Positions 1 to 8,173 of a stretch of DNA of 64,000 bases are shown one piece after another (the first letter of the stretch is position 1; each line of letters starts with the position of its first letter). Below the pieces are notes generated by a model. That model saw only the letters and a list, made by a program, of their open reading frames with translations, did not search any database and was not told the origin of the DNA. A program made the position numbers and the translations under genes. Source of the stretch: Microcoleus sp. FACHB-672 (GTDB lineage: Bacteria; Cyanobacteriota; Cyanobacteriia; Cyanobacteriales; Oscillatoriaceae); the NCBI RefSeq assembly GCF_014695725.1, contig NZ_JACJOU010000031.1, positions 62,001 through 126,000 on the forward strand, written 5' to 3'.

Positions 1-2
1 TA

Positions 3-530
3 GAACGTGCGAAAGAACCGTTTGGAATTATTCACTTAGCAACACATGGACAATTCCAGCCGCGTTCACCGGCATATTCTTATATTCAATTATGGGATTC
101 CCAGCTACGGTTAAATCAATTGCGTCAGATGGGATGGAACGATCCGCCAGTCGAGTTATTGGTACTGAGTGCCTGCCGTACCGCGTTAGGGGATGAACAA
201 GCTGAGTTAGGGTTTGGAGGTTTAGCGGTGGCAGCCGGCGTCAAGTCGGCGCTGGCGAGTTTGTGGTATGTGTCAGACTTAGGAACTTTAGGGCTGATGA
301 GTGAGTTTTACGTGCATTTGAAGAATGCGCCAATTAAGGCAGAGGCATTGCAACGAGCACAAATTGCTATGATTCAAGGTCGTGTGCGGGTTGAGGGAAA
401 TCAATTGCACTGGTCGGTTTCTGAGTCAAAAAGCGTGCCGGTGCCGGCAGAATTAGGCCGGCAGGAAGATCAAGATTTCTCACATCCCTACTATTGGGCA
501 AGTTTTACTTTAATTGGCAGTCCTTGGTAA
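3..530 (+). CDS. CHAT-domain protein, C-terminal part (5' end outside window)
   Basis: The reading frame is open from the left edge, so this is the C-terminal 175 residues of a longer protein. It matches the CHAT (caspase-like peptidase) domain: the conserved His lies in HLATHGQF (fragment residue 15) and the conserved Cys in LVLSACRTALGD (residue 58), followed by a Gly/Ala-rich stretch ending in ALASLW and a C-terminal HPYYWASF segment typical of the family. Cyanobacterial CHAT proteins usually carry TPR repeats or other sensor domains N-terminally; those would be outside the window. Both catalytic residues are present, so peptidase activity is plausible. The substrate is unknown. Confidence 0.85.
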   Translation, partial: ERAKEPFGIIHLATHGQFQPRSPAYSYIQLWDSQLRLNQLRQMGWNDPPVELLVLSACRTALGDEQAELGFGGLAVAAGVKSALASLWYVSDLGTLGLMSEFYVHLKNAPIKAEALQRAQIAMIQGRVRVEGNQLHWSVSESKSVPVPAELGRQEDQDFSHPYYWASFTLIGSPW

Positions 531-591
531 TCAATTTTGCTCCTTATTGCAAAGATGCCAAAAGCCGAGTTTTACCTTTTTGACTGTTTGC

Positions 592-606
592 AGTACGATA
601 ATCCTA
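592..606 (+). repeat. 15-bp exact repeat, copy 1
   Basis: The 15-mer agtacgataatccta occurs here, 46 bp before the first CadD gene, and again at 2449-2463. It contains a TACGATAAT block resembling a -10 element, but no well-spaced -35 was found. It may be a shared promoter element or chance. Confidence 0.3.
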
Positions 607-652
607 GTTTGATACATTAAATATTTTCAGATTTCTCTCCATCTTTTAATCA

Positions 653-1312
653 ATGAATTGGTTTTTCACAGCCCTCGCCGCCGGAGTAACAAGTTTTGTT
701 GCTACCAACATAGATGACATCATTATTTTGATGTTGTTTTTTTCTCAAGTGAACGAGAAGTTCCGTCCCCGACATATCATTATCGGTCAGTATCTAGGTT
801 TCACCGCACTTATTATTGCCACTTTGCCCGGTATTTTGGGGGGATTAGTTATCCCTAAAATGTGGACTGGGTTATTGGGATTACTTCCTATTATTATCGG
901 TATTAAACAGTTACTGAGCCGGGAAAATGAATCTTTGGAAGTGCAAGCGGTTTCCGATGAGTTGAACCAAGTTCCAAATCGCAACCCGATAGTAGCTGCA
1001 CTTACTAAGCTTATAAGCAGGCAAGTTGTCAATGTTGCTGCGGTTACGGTGGCGAATGGAGGAGATAATATCAGTATTTATATTCCGTTATTTGCCAGTA
1101 ATAATCTGGTTAGTTTAGGAGTCATTCTCTGCGTTTTTTATATTCTCATTGGAGTTTGGTGCGCTGTTGCTTACTTGTTAACTCGCCAGCCGGCTGTTGC
1201 CAAAATTTTAATGCGTTACGGCCATGCTATTTCGCCCTTTGTGCTGATTGGCTTGGGTATTTTTATCTTGATTGAAAGCGGTAGTTACCGGCTAATCCCA
1301 CTGTTTCAATAA
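653..1312 (+). CDS. CadD-family cadmium resistance transporter, copy 1
   Basis: A 219-residue hydrophobic protein with about six predicted membrane segments. It matches the Cad (cadmium resistance transporter) family: an N-terminal TNIDDI motif in the first helix, RPRHIIIGQYLGF after helix two and ANGGDNISIYIPLF in the second half. Family members are reported to export cadmium or related cations from the cytoplasm; the real substrate here is unknown. A paralogue with the same motifs lies at 5949-6650 on the same strand. The gene stands alone, 122 bp after the CHAT gene and convergent with the prohibitin-like gene. Confidence 0.85.
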   Translation: MNWFFTALAAGVTSFVATNIDDIIILMLFFSQVNEKFRPRHIIIGQYLGFTALIIATLPGILGGLVIPKMWTGLLGLLPIIIGIKQLLSRENESLEVQAVSDELNQVPNRNPIVAALTKLISRQVVNVAAVTVANGGDNISIYIPLFASNNLVSLGVILCVFYILIGVWCAVAYLLTRQPAVAKILMRYGHAISPFVLIGLGIFILIESGSYRLIPLFQ

Positions 1313-1351
1313 ATCTCTATGACAATTCTCTAGTTAACTGGACAAATTCTC

Positions 1352-2161
1352 TCAATTTTCCTTGTTTTTGGCAAAATTACTTAAGTTGAGCAATTTTGTC
1401 CCACCTTCGCCAATAATCAGGGGTGGCTCACCATTCCATTTGTCGATTGCTTGCTTAAGCAGGAGTTCTGAAGTCAAAGTCTCGCGCAGCAAACTTTGCG
1501 CTTCTGCCTCTCCTCTAGCTAAATTTACCTTAATCTCTGCGTCTTTTAATGCTTTCATCACGACAAATCCCGTCTTTTTAGCCTCCTGTTCGGCAATTTG
1601 CTTGGCTTCTACCGCATCGCTAAATCGCTGAGAAAAGTGGACGTGTACTAAAGAGATATCATCAACTCTAATGTGATAGCCGATTAGGCGCTCAGTTAAA
1701 GAATTATCTACCCCAGCTTTTACTTCACCTCGCTTGGTAATAATTTCTTCAGCCGTGTATTTTGCCATGACTGCCTTAAGCACTTCTTCAACGGCTGGGT
1801 TAATAATTCGCTCGACGATAGCGTTCTCGTCTCCAACTTGTTGAAAAACAGCATTAGCTTCCTCTGGGAAAATATGCCAATTCAGCGCTACATCAGTGAA
1901 AACCTCTTGAAGATCCTTGGAGGAAGCTTCAGCCGAACTTTCCTGCTTCTGCACTCGAACGCTCAACTTCTTGACAGTATTAACAAGCGGAATAACTGCG
2001 TGAATTCCTTCTCCGAGGATTGTTTCTTCCACTTTACCAAACTGCATCAGCACCCCTCTTTCTCCAGCATTGACGATTACAAAAGGGTTGAAAAGAATAA
2101 CGAACAGAAATAAAAGTAAAGCCAGTGTGCCGGGATTATATAGAGTTTTCTTTTTTGTCAT
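1352..2161 (-). CDS. Prohibitin-type SPFH/Band 7 membrane protein
   Basis: 269 residues. One N-terminal hydrophobic anchor (about residues 10-30) is followed by an SPFH/Band 7 domain beginning at NAGERGVLMQFGKVEE and containing GIHAVIPLVNTV and KLSVRVQKQESSAEASS. A long charged helical region follows (AVEAKQIAEQEAKK and AEIKVNLARGEAEAQSLL), as in prohibitins, which assemble into membrane-associated rings and are linked to membrane protein quality control. The length is normal for bacterial prohibitin homologues. It is convergent with the CadD gene 39 bp away and has no obvious operon partner, so its client in this organism cannot be deduced. Confidence 0.88.
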   Translation of the reverse strand: MTKKKTLYNPGTLALLLFLFVILFNPFVIVNAGERGVLMQFGKVEETILGEGIHAVIPLVNTVKKLSVRVQKQESSAEASSKDLQEVFTDVALNWHIFPEEANAVFQQVGDENAIVERIINPAVEEVLKAVMAKYTAEEIITKRGEVKAGVDNSLTERLIGYHIRVDDISLVHVHFSQRFSDAVEAKQIAEQEAKKTGFVVMKALKDAEIKVNLARGEAEAQSLLRETLTSELLLKQAIDKWNGEPPLIIGEGGTKLLNLSNFAKNKEN

Positions 2162-2795
2162 ACCTGCGGTTAAAGCTTTTCAATACAATTGAGGCTGCAA
2201 AACCTAGGAAACGCCACCTCCCGCCGGCAACTCGCTACGTTGTCAGCAGAGGGATCGCGGTGCATAAGGTGAGTATGCCAGATTAGAGCGAGAATCTAGC
2301 CTACCATTCTATTTGCCTAGGTGTGCATAACCTCAAAACAGAGCTGCTAAAAGTTCGTTGAAGCAAGCGTGCAAGCGAATCGATCCAGAAGCTTTAGGCA
2401 TAAGCGATCTCAACAGCCGGCTAGACTTTTACAGGAATTTTTGGTTAAAGTACGATAATCCTACCAAAATAGTGTACTTTAAAAAAAGTGCCGAAAACTT
2501 ACGCCTAAAAGACAAGCGATCCCTGAGCAGTTGTAGCAGGCTGCTTAAGCGGGATTCAATTGGCGATTCTGCCCTGTTTTCCATTGGTAAAACAGGTTTT
2601 CAGAAACAAAGCCAGTCAAAAAATCTCAAGGAGTCGTTCAACTTGTTAGAAGATTGCGAAAGTTAGTGGGTGCGCCGACACCACGGGTTGCTGCTATTTT
2701 TTCCTTGAAAAGTAGCTTTCGAGTCAACGCTGTAAGTTTCAATCAACATCAACTGTCAATGAGCCTAAACGCTCACACGCTGGAAAATAGGAGAT
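2162..2795. other. Intergenic region, no convincing gene
   Basis: 634 bp between the start of the prohibitin-like gene and the small membrane protein gene. Open frames here (for example 2358-2666) start at TTG, have low-complexity composition and no recognisable domain. The region contains the second copy of a 15-mer (2449-2463) and a segment at 2612-2646 resembling 24814-24848, so it probably holds decayed or repeat-derived DNA. Confidence 0.5.
2449..2463 (+). repeat. 15-bp exact repeat, copy 2
   Basis: Second exact copy of agtacgataatccta (see 592-606). It lies in a spacer, about 330 bp before the next likely gene start. Confidence 0.3.
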
Positions 2796-3182
2796 ATGTT
2801 AAAAAAAATACGAGGTGGATTTTTTCTGGTGATTGGATATTTGCTGTCCCCCCTATGCTGGTGGAACGATATTTTTTTCAATTTGCCAATTGCCTATTTT
2901 TTTGGATATGTGTGTAGTTGGTTCTCTCCAAATTTATTACTACCCTGCTCGATTCTCGGGTACTGGATTTCTAATATTCTGGGGATTCTTTTGATGCAGT
3001 TTGGGACTGTAGATATTCTTCAAAAGCAACCTGAAGAGCGGAATTTAAAAAAAGATTTACTGACGGGTTTGGTGTCTTCAACGATTTATACTCTGGCAAT
3101 TTTGGCATTGATTCAGTTAAAGATTCTTGACGCTCCTGTCCTATTTTCCTTTATTAACAAGAATGATTCAATGCCATTTTAG
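2796..3182 (+). CDS. Small hydrophobic membrane protein, unknown function
   Basis: 128 residues with roughly three to four predicted membrane segments: FFLVIGYLLSPLCWW near the N-terminus, a middle hydrophobic stretch around residues 30-65, and LVSSTIYTLAILALIQLKI near the C-terminus. A short charged loop (QKQPEERNLKKD) separates the halves. The start is supported by an AGGAG two bases upstream within aataggagatatg, although that spacing is very tight. I recognise no family. It sits convergent to the LysR gene with a 22-bp gap. Composition matches its neighbours. Confidence 0.55.
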   Translation: MLKKIRGGFFLVIGYLLSPLCWWNDIFFNLPIAYFFGYVCSWFSPNLLLPCSILGYWISNILGILLMQFGTVDILQKQPEERNLKKDLLTGLVSSTIYTLAILALIQLKILDAPVLFSFINKNDSMPF

Positions 3183-3204
3183 TCACCATGAGTCGGAGCG
3201 ACGC

Positions 3205-4173
3205 TTAAGTAGACGCTCCTTCATCTGAGCTGGAATTATCGAGAAAAGGCAATATTAACAACTGTTCAAAAGCTTTTGAAAGGCGAGTTTGAAAGCGCTG
3301 CCGGTGCTTCAATTTTAGAAAGGGCCGGACTATTTCTGCTTTCAGATGAGAGCCATTTCTGTTATCGATGACTCGCATCGCTCGGAGAGTCGCAAGCTGT
3401 AATTCCTTTGTGACCATTAATTCAGAAATTGCAGCAGCACCAACACCGCGTTCAATAACCGCCTTGACCATCTCTCCGCTGTTCAAAATTATAATTGTAT
3501 TGAGTTCCCTTGGCTCGATTCCCCAATTGTGTAAGACTTCCTCAAATCTTTGCTGTGTTCCCGATCCAGGCTCGCGCATTACCCAATCTACTGTAACCAA
3601 TTCTGTTACAAGGATTTCCGTACGTTCAAACCAAGGATGAGATTTACCAACAACAATTACTAATTTATCTCTGGCGACAACTTCTTCTTCTAGACTAATC
3701 TTAAGGGAAGATTTTACCTCTCCTTCTACCAAACCCAAATCAAACAATCCTGTCGCCGTTCCCTCACAAATTGCTTCTGTATTGGCGAGAGTGCAGTTAA
3801 CAAAAATGCCGGGATACCGACGCTTAAATTGGCTAATTTTTTCGGGTAACCAATAGTTACCAATGGTGAGACTTGAACCCAATTTCAACTCTCCCCGTTG
3901 CAGATCGTTCAATTCTTTTAACCCCCGCTCGGCTAAAGCGACTTGGTCAAGAATTTTCTGCGCTTCCAGATGTAACAATTGCCCAGCCTCAGCGATCTCT
4001 ATGTGGCGACCAATTCGGTGAAACAATTTCACGCCGTATTCCTGCTCTAAATTTTGAATCGCCGCGCTGACAGCCGGCTGGGTGATGTAAAGCGCCTCCG
4101 CAGCACGGGTAAAGTGCAGGTGTTCCACTACAGCTAGAAAAATTCGCAACTGGTCTAGCGTCATGCCGGCCAT
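3205..4173 (-). CDS. LysR-family transcriptional regulator
   Basis: 322 residues. The N-terminal winged helix-turn-helix has the classic LysR pattern (LDQLRIFLAVVEHLHFTRAA, then ITQPAVSAAIQNLE and LFHRIGRHIEIAEAG). A periplasmic-binding-protein-like effector domain from about residue 95 to 300 follows (GELKLGSSLTIGNYWLP; FDLGLVEGEV; VMREPGSGTQQRFEE). The ATG at 4173 is preferred because AGGAG lies eight bases upstream; an alternative in-frame ATG is three codons in. It is transcribed divergently from the APC permease gene with 234 bp between starts, the usual arrangement for a LysR regulator and its target, so control of the permease is the simplest guess. The effector is unknown. Confidence 0.92.
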   Translation of the reverse strand: MAGMTLDQLRIFLAVVEHLHFTRAAEALYITQPAVSAAIQNLEQEYGVKLFHRIGRHIEIAEAGQLLHLEAQKILDQVALAERGLKELNDLQRGELKLGSSLTIGNYWLPEKISQFKRRYPGIFVNCTLANTEAICEGTATGLFDLGLVEGEVKSSLKISLEEEVVARDKLVIVVGKSHPWFERTEILVTELVTVDWVMREPGSGTQQRFEEVLHNWGIEPRELNTIIILNSGEMVKAVIERGVGAAAISELMVTKELQLATLRAMRVIDNRNGSHLKAEIVRPFLKLKHRQRFQTRLSKAFEQLLILPFLDNSSSDEGAST

Positions 4174-4407
4174 CTGAGAGACTCCTAAAACCTTGATTCA
4201 ATATTTAATCATTTTTATTTATCCTACCAACAAAAAAGAACATTTGATTCTATGCTTTTGTTTGCGTACAGTAAAGTCAAGCCTTTTTAAAAGGCTTGAG
4301 CTGAGGTAGTACCGACAAGTTCAATTCGAGTGCACAAGCAAGTGTCTCACCTCGTAACACTTTGCCAACGGCACTGAAGATAAACCTGTACGTTAAGAAA
4401 ATTCTTT
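4174..4407. promoter_or_regulatory. Divergent lysR/APC control region with hairpins
   Basis: This spacer must hold both promoters. A near-perfect inverted repeat lies at 4277-4299 (tcaagccttt, three-base loop, aaaggcttga; 10 bp). Downstream, gaggt at 4303-4307 can pair with acctc at 4349-4353, enclosing a smaller hairpin (gag/ctc plus gcac/gtgt around 4328-4348). The first element could be the LysR operator; together they could form a folded leader in the permease mRNA. Both readings are inference. Confidence 0.45.
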
Positions 4408-5862
4408 ATGACCAGTGAAATCCGATTAAATCAGAGTGCTCATGGCTTAAGGTCACAATGTCTGCCTTACAAGGAAGTCCTCGCACAATCATTTGCCGTC
4501 ATCGCACCCACCACAACACCGGCTGCGAATTTAGGTTTAATCTTCGCCATGTCAGGAAACGGGACTTGGTTGAGTTTCCTGCTGGGAATGATGGGTCTAG
4601 TCTTTGTCAGTGTCAACATTAACCAATTTGCCAGCCGTTCTGCTTCTCCTGGTTCGCTGTACTCCTACATCGCCAAAGGTTTGGGACCCACTGCCGGCGT
4701 CCTTTGCGGCTGGGGTTTAGTTCTGGCTTATCTATTTACAGGGATGGCCGTTTTGTGCGGTTTTGCTAACTTTGGCGAAGTGTTGATGGGTCATTTGGGA
4801 ATCCATATCTCCAGCATCACGCTGTTGGCAATTGGCGCTGGACTCTCTTGGTATATGGCTTGTAAAGATATCCAGCTATCTGCCACAACCATGCTGATCA
4901 TCGAGGGCGTTTCTGCCGGCTTAATCTTGGTGTTAGGCATGATTGTTTGGGCGCATAAAGGGTTCGCCCTCGATCCTGCTCAACTGAGTTTACAAGGCGC
5001 GACTCCAGGTGGAGTGGCGATGGGACTTGTGTTAGTTGTATTTGGTTTTTCTGGGTTTGAAAGCGCCACTTCATTAGGAGATGAAGCGAAAAAACCGCTT
5101 TCAACGATTCCTAAAGCTGTGATGTCCAGCACGATTCTGACGGGTCTGTTTTTCATCATGATGGCTTATGTGGAAGTGCTGGGATTTAGCGGCAGTTCCG
5201 CGTCTCTGGCTAACAGCGAAGAACCGCTAACTTTTTTAGCAAATGAAGCGGGAGTCGGTCTTTTAGGAGAGTTAATTGCCCTCAGCGCACTGCTGTCGTT
5301 CTTCGCTTGCGTTCTCGGCAGTATTAATCCGGCTGCCAGAGTTTTCTTTATGATGGCGCGTCACGGTTTGTTTCACACTTCTTTGGGTGAAGCGCATAAG
5401 TCAAATAAAACGCCTTACGTCGCGATCACAATGTCATCGCTCATTACATTTCTGGTGCCGGCAACGATGTCTCTGTTCGGCCTCAAGCTGTTTCAAAGTA
5501 TGGGCTATCTGGGGACAATTTGCACCTACGGATTTTTGCTCGTGTACATTCTGATTTCCATCGCTGCACCTGTTTATCTCTACCGGCTAGGAAAACTGCG
5601 CCCCCTAGATGTGGTGTTCTCACTGTTAGGGGTTGGATTTATGATGATTCCCGTTTTGGGGACGGTGGGAATCCCTGGTAGCGAGCTTTTTCCAGTGCCA
5701 GAGTACCCTTACAACGTGTTTCCGTTTCTGTTCCTGATGTACTTACTTGCCGGTTGTGGGTGGTTTATTATGCAAAGATTGCGCTCTCCGGAAATGGTTG
5801 AAGAGATGGAAGAAGCGATTGATGCGATTCACGTCAGATTTAACGACCCAGAAAAATTTTAA
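4408..5862 (+). CDS. APC-superfamily amino acid permease
   Basis: 484 residues with about twelve predicted transmembrane helices. It fits the amino acid-polyamine-organocation superfamily: an N-terminal APTTTPAANLG stretch in helix one, SASPGSLYSYIAKGLGP in the helix 2-3 region, VLVVFGFSGFESATSLGDEAKKPLSTIPKAV (the conserved FEsa..lgeE..nP..tiP signature) and a central SALLSFFACVLGSINPAARVFFMMARHGLFH. Such permeases take up amino acids or amines by symport or exchange at the inner membrane. Substrate cannot be read from sequence. It is divergent from a LysR regulator, suggesting inducible uptake. A CadD paralogue follows 86 bp downstream in the same direction. Confidence 0.88.
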   Translation: MTSEIRLNQSAHGLRSQCLPYKEVLAQSFAVIAPTTTPAANLGLIFAMSGNGTWLSFLLGMMGLVFVSVNINQFASRSASPGSLYSYIAKGLGPTAGVLCGWGLVLAYLFTGMAVLCGFANFGEVLMGHLGIHISSITLLAIGAGLSWYMACKDIQLSATTMLIIEGVSAGLILVLGMIVWAHKGFALDPAQLSLQGATPGGVAMGLVLVVFGFSGFESATSLGDEAKKPLSTIPKAVMSSTILTGLFFIMMAYVEVLGFSGSSASLANSEEPLTFLANEAGVGLLGELIALSALLSFFACVLGSINPAARVFFMMARHGLFHTSLGEAHKSNKTPYVAITMSSLITFLVPATMSLFGLKLFQSMGYLGTICTYGFLLVYILISIAAPVYLYRLGKLRPLDVVFSLLGVGFMMIPVLGTVGIPGSELFPVPEYPYNVFPFLFLMYLLAGCGWFIMQRLRSPEMVEEMEEAIDAIHVRFNDPEKF

Positions 5863-5948
5863 CAAAGTTGCTTCCCGGCTTTTTAAGCCGGGAAAACCCA
5901 TAACCGAAACGCGTACACATTTGATTTTGAAAATCAGGGCAGGCAAAA

Positions 5949-6650
5949 ATGAGCGAGTTAATCACTGCAATTCCCACAGGTTTAGCAGCCTTTACGGCGA
6001 CCAATATTGATGACATTCTTATTTTGACGCTGTTTTTCGCCCAAGTGAATGCGACGTTTCGCCGGCGGCACATTGTAATCGGTCAATATTTAGGCTTCAG
6101 CGCACTGCTGGCGGCGAGTCTTCCCGGTTTTTTTGGTAGCTTTATTGTCCCGCACGCTTGGATTAAACTTCTTGGCTTAGTGCCGATTGCAATTGGTATC
6201 AGCAGCTTGCTTGCATCCGATGAAGAAGATTCAAAAGAAGCTGAAATAGAAATTGAGCAATCTAAACCCTCTTCACTTGCCGGATTTCTTTCTCCTCAGA
6301 CTTACAGTGTAGCTGCGATTACAATTGCAAATGGCAGTGACAATATTGGCGTTTACGTTCCACTATTTGCGAGTAGTGAATGGGAAAGCCTTTTGATAAT
6401 TTTGGGCGTATTTTTAACAATGGTTGGAGCGTGGTGTTATGCTGCTTATAAATTAACAACGCTGCCGGCAATCACTCAGCTCTTAACAGGTTACGGTAGT
6501 AGTTTGGTTCCTTGTGTCTTGATTGGATTAGGCGTTTTCATCGTCAAAGAAAGTCTTATTTTAACTTTACTCGCTCTCGCTGCTAGTTACATTTGGATAG
6601 TAACTGTGGGCAGAAATAATGAGGTTTCACCGGAAATGGAAAAAAATTAA
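5949..6650 (+). CDS. CadD-family cadmium resistance transporter, copy 2
   Basis: 233 residues, about six membrane helices. It shares with the 653-1312 gene the motifs TNIDDI, RRRHIVIGQYLGFSALL and IANGSDNIGVYVPLFASSEW, so the two are clear paralogues of the Cad family, which exports cadmium or similar cations. A hydrophilic, acidic insert (DEEDSKEAEIEIEQS, around residues 95-110) lies between the halves and is richer in acidic residues than in copy 1, conceivably metal-contacting. The gene follows the APC permease co-directionally and is followed at 88 bp by a secreted protein gene, so a short operon is possible. Confidence 0.85.
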   Translation: MSELITAIPTGLAAFTATNIDDILILTLFFAQVNATFRRRHIVIGQYLGFSALLAASLPGFFGSFIVPHAWIKLLGLVPIAIGISSLLASDEEDSKEAEIEIEQSKPSSLAGFLSPQTYSVAAITIANGSDNIGVYVPLFASSEWESLLIILGVFLTMVGAWCYAAYKLTTLPAITQLLTGYGSSLVPCVLIGLGVFIVKESLILTLLALAASYIWIVTVGRNNEVSPEMEKN

Positions 6651-6738
6651 AGCCGGTGAAAACAGAACCCTCATCAGCTTGCTCTTGGGAGCAATTTGCC
6701 CATTTAAAAATTTTGCCATCTGGGAAAAGAGAAAATTT

Positions 6739-7401
6739 ATGAAGCTCTTCAAATCTCTTGTCATCGCTTTAGTAATTCTTGCGAATCTAGTGTTCGCTCA
6801 GCCCTCGTTTGCAGACAAGCCGAAATTTATCAAAAACCCTGAGTATATAGAGATTACCAAAGCCCTTGAGACTCTTAATGAGGCGAAGAACTCTCAAGCT
6901 CAATTAGAAACTGCTTTTCCTGAAGAAACTCAGAAAAAGATCGATGAATTAGAGTTTCAAAAATACGCTCTAGAAACTGGACGTACTTGGGGACAGTGCC
7001 GCAATGAAACCGGGAAAACCCTAGCTGTTTACGGGCCAAAACTGGACTTGGATGATGATGACGATTACCAGAACGCCTACAGCTCTACCCTGTATTTATT
7101 AGCAGATGGGCAGACGACTAAAAATAACTGGGACTGTGACGGAGTTTATTTAGCCAATGATGCCCAAGCTGTTGATTTGAGCGCTAATCAGCAGGAGCAA
7201 ACATTGGAAGTGCCGGCTGCTATCAAAATTGCTAACGGCACTCAGTTAATAGTTAAGACGAATCCCGATACTGCCGCTATCGAATTTAATCTTCCCACTG
7301 CTAAAGTCGTGAAAGCCGATGAGGTTAACTGGTTTATTCCAAATGTGTCCCAAGCGCTGATAGACACGCGAGTTCCAGACGCACCTACCAATAAGTCTTG
7401 A
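6739..7401 (+). CDS. Secreted protein of unknown function
   Basis: 220 residues from the ATG at 6739, chosen because it gives a clean signal peptide: KLFKSLVIALVILANLVFA with a probable cleavage after PSFA. An upstream start at 6619 would bury this signal behind 40 unrelated residues overlapping the CadD gene. The mature part has a helical, charged N-terminal region, two Cys residues (GQCRNET and NWDCDG), an acidic patch LDLDDDDDYQ and a C-terminal beta-rich region. No family is recognised. The acidic patch and the neighbouring CadD transporter make extracytoplasmic cation binding imaginable, but that is speculation. Confidence 0.7.
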   Translation: MKLFKSLVIALVILANLVFAQPSFADKPKFIKNPEYIEITKALETLNEAKNSQAQLETAFPEETQKKIDELEFQKYALETGRTWGQCRNETGKTLAVYGPKLDLDDDDDYQNAYSSTLYLLADGQTTKNNWDCDGVYLANDAQAVDLSANQQEQTLEVPAAIKIANGTQLIVKTNPDTAAIEFNLPTAKVVKADEVNWFIPNVSQALIDTRVPDAPTNKS

Positions 7402-7628
7402 ACTTCACCGAGTTATTGACCCGTGAAAATGTCTTTCTAAACAGGGTTGCCGTCAAAATCATAGAAAACGCCGGCTCGGCTCTAAAACGATCTTTGATTT
7501 TGGCTGGTAGCCTTCCCCAGAAGACAAAGACGCCCGGAACTAAAGAGGAAGTTCTAATTGAAAAGAATTTTAAGATTCTAAGGCTTGCTTTATTAAAACA
7601 TCTATACTGAGACTAAAGGGTGTTATCG

Positions 7629-8051
7629 ATGCAATTAATGGTCAAATCCGTAGAAACCGAGATACAGAAGCCCCAGCAAAAGAATCCGTCGCGTGTGCAG
7701 GCTCATTTAGCGAATGAGCGCACCTACCTGGCATGGATGCGTACTGCGATTTCTCTGATGGGCTTTGGTGTTGTTATTGTCCGCCTTCGCACCTTTCATC
7801 CACCTATTTTGCCTCACCCTGGGAATGGTTGGAAGCTAGGTTTACTCTTTTCTCTGGTTGGCTTGGTAACTGTATTACTGTCCACCCATCACTACTTTTC
7901 CGTTTGCCAGCACATTGAGCAGGATACCTATCAACCAACAGATCGCTGGGTCATCCTGTTTAGCCTTGCTGTGACGCTTCTAGGAGCCGGCGTAATTTAT
8001 TATGTTTTTACAGCACCCCTCAGCCCAATGAGTTTTATGGTGCCTGAGTAA
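7629..8051 (+). CDS. DUF202 / YidH-like inner-membrane protein
   Basis: 140 residues from the ATG at 7629, which has AAAGGG eight bases upstream; an in-frame GTG at 7620 overlaps that ribosome-binding site and is less likely. The DUF202 hallmark is clear: HLANERTYLAWMRTAISLMGFG at the first helix. Two further hydrophobic segments follow (LGLLFSLVGLVTVLLS and WVILFSLAVTLLGAGVIYYVF), giving three helices. DUF202 proteins are small bacterial membrane proteins without established biochemical function. The gene stands alone, about 220 bp after the secreted-protein gene. Confidence 0.85.
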   Translation: MQLMVKSVETEIQKPQQKNPSRVQAHLANERTYLAWMRTAISLMGFGVVIVRLRTFHPPILPHPGNGWKLGLLFSLVGLVTVLLSTHHYFSVCQHIEQDTYQPTDRWVILFSLAVTLLGAGVIYYVFTAPLSPMSFMVPE

Positions 8052-8173
8052 TTACGGTAAAGGGCGCGTCAATATCACTTCAATCAAAAAGTAGTAATGG
8101 GTTGCAAATGAGTTGACCTAAGGATTGCTTCAAGCAAGCTGAAGCTACTTTTAAATCAACAAACTTTTACATT

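Noticed and set aside
2358-2666. 102-codon open frame
   Set aside because: TTG start, no ribosome-binding site, compositionally odd and overlapped by a repeat-like segment and another frame; no domain.
6619-6738. Upstream extension of the secreted-protein gene
   Set aside because: Would bury the signal peptide at residue 41 and overlaps the CadD gene; ATG 6739 is better.
7398-7610. 70-codon frame overlapping the end of the secreted-protein gene
   Set aside because: TTG start overlapping the stop, no recognised domain. Possible coupled peptide, but unsupported.
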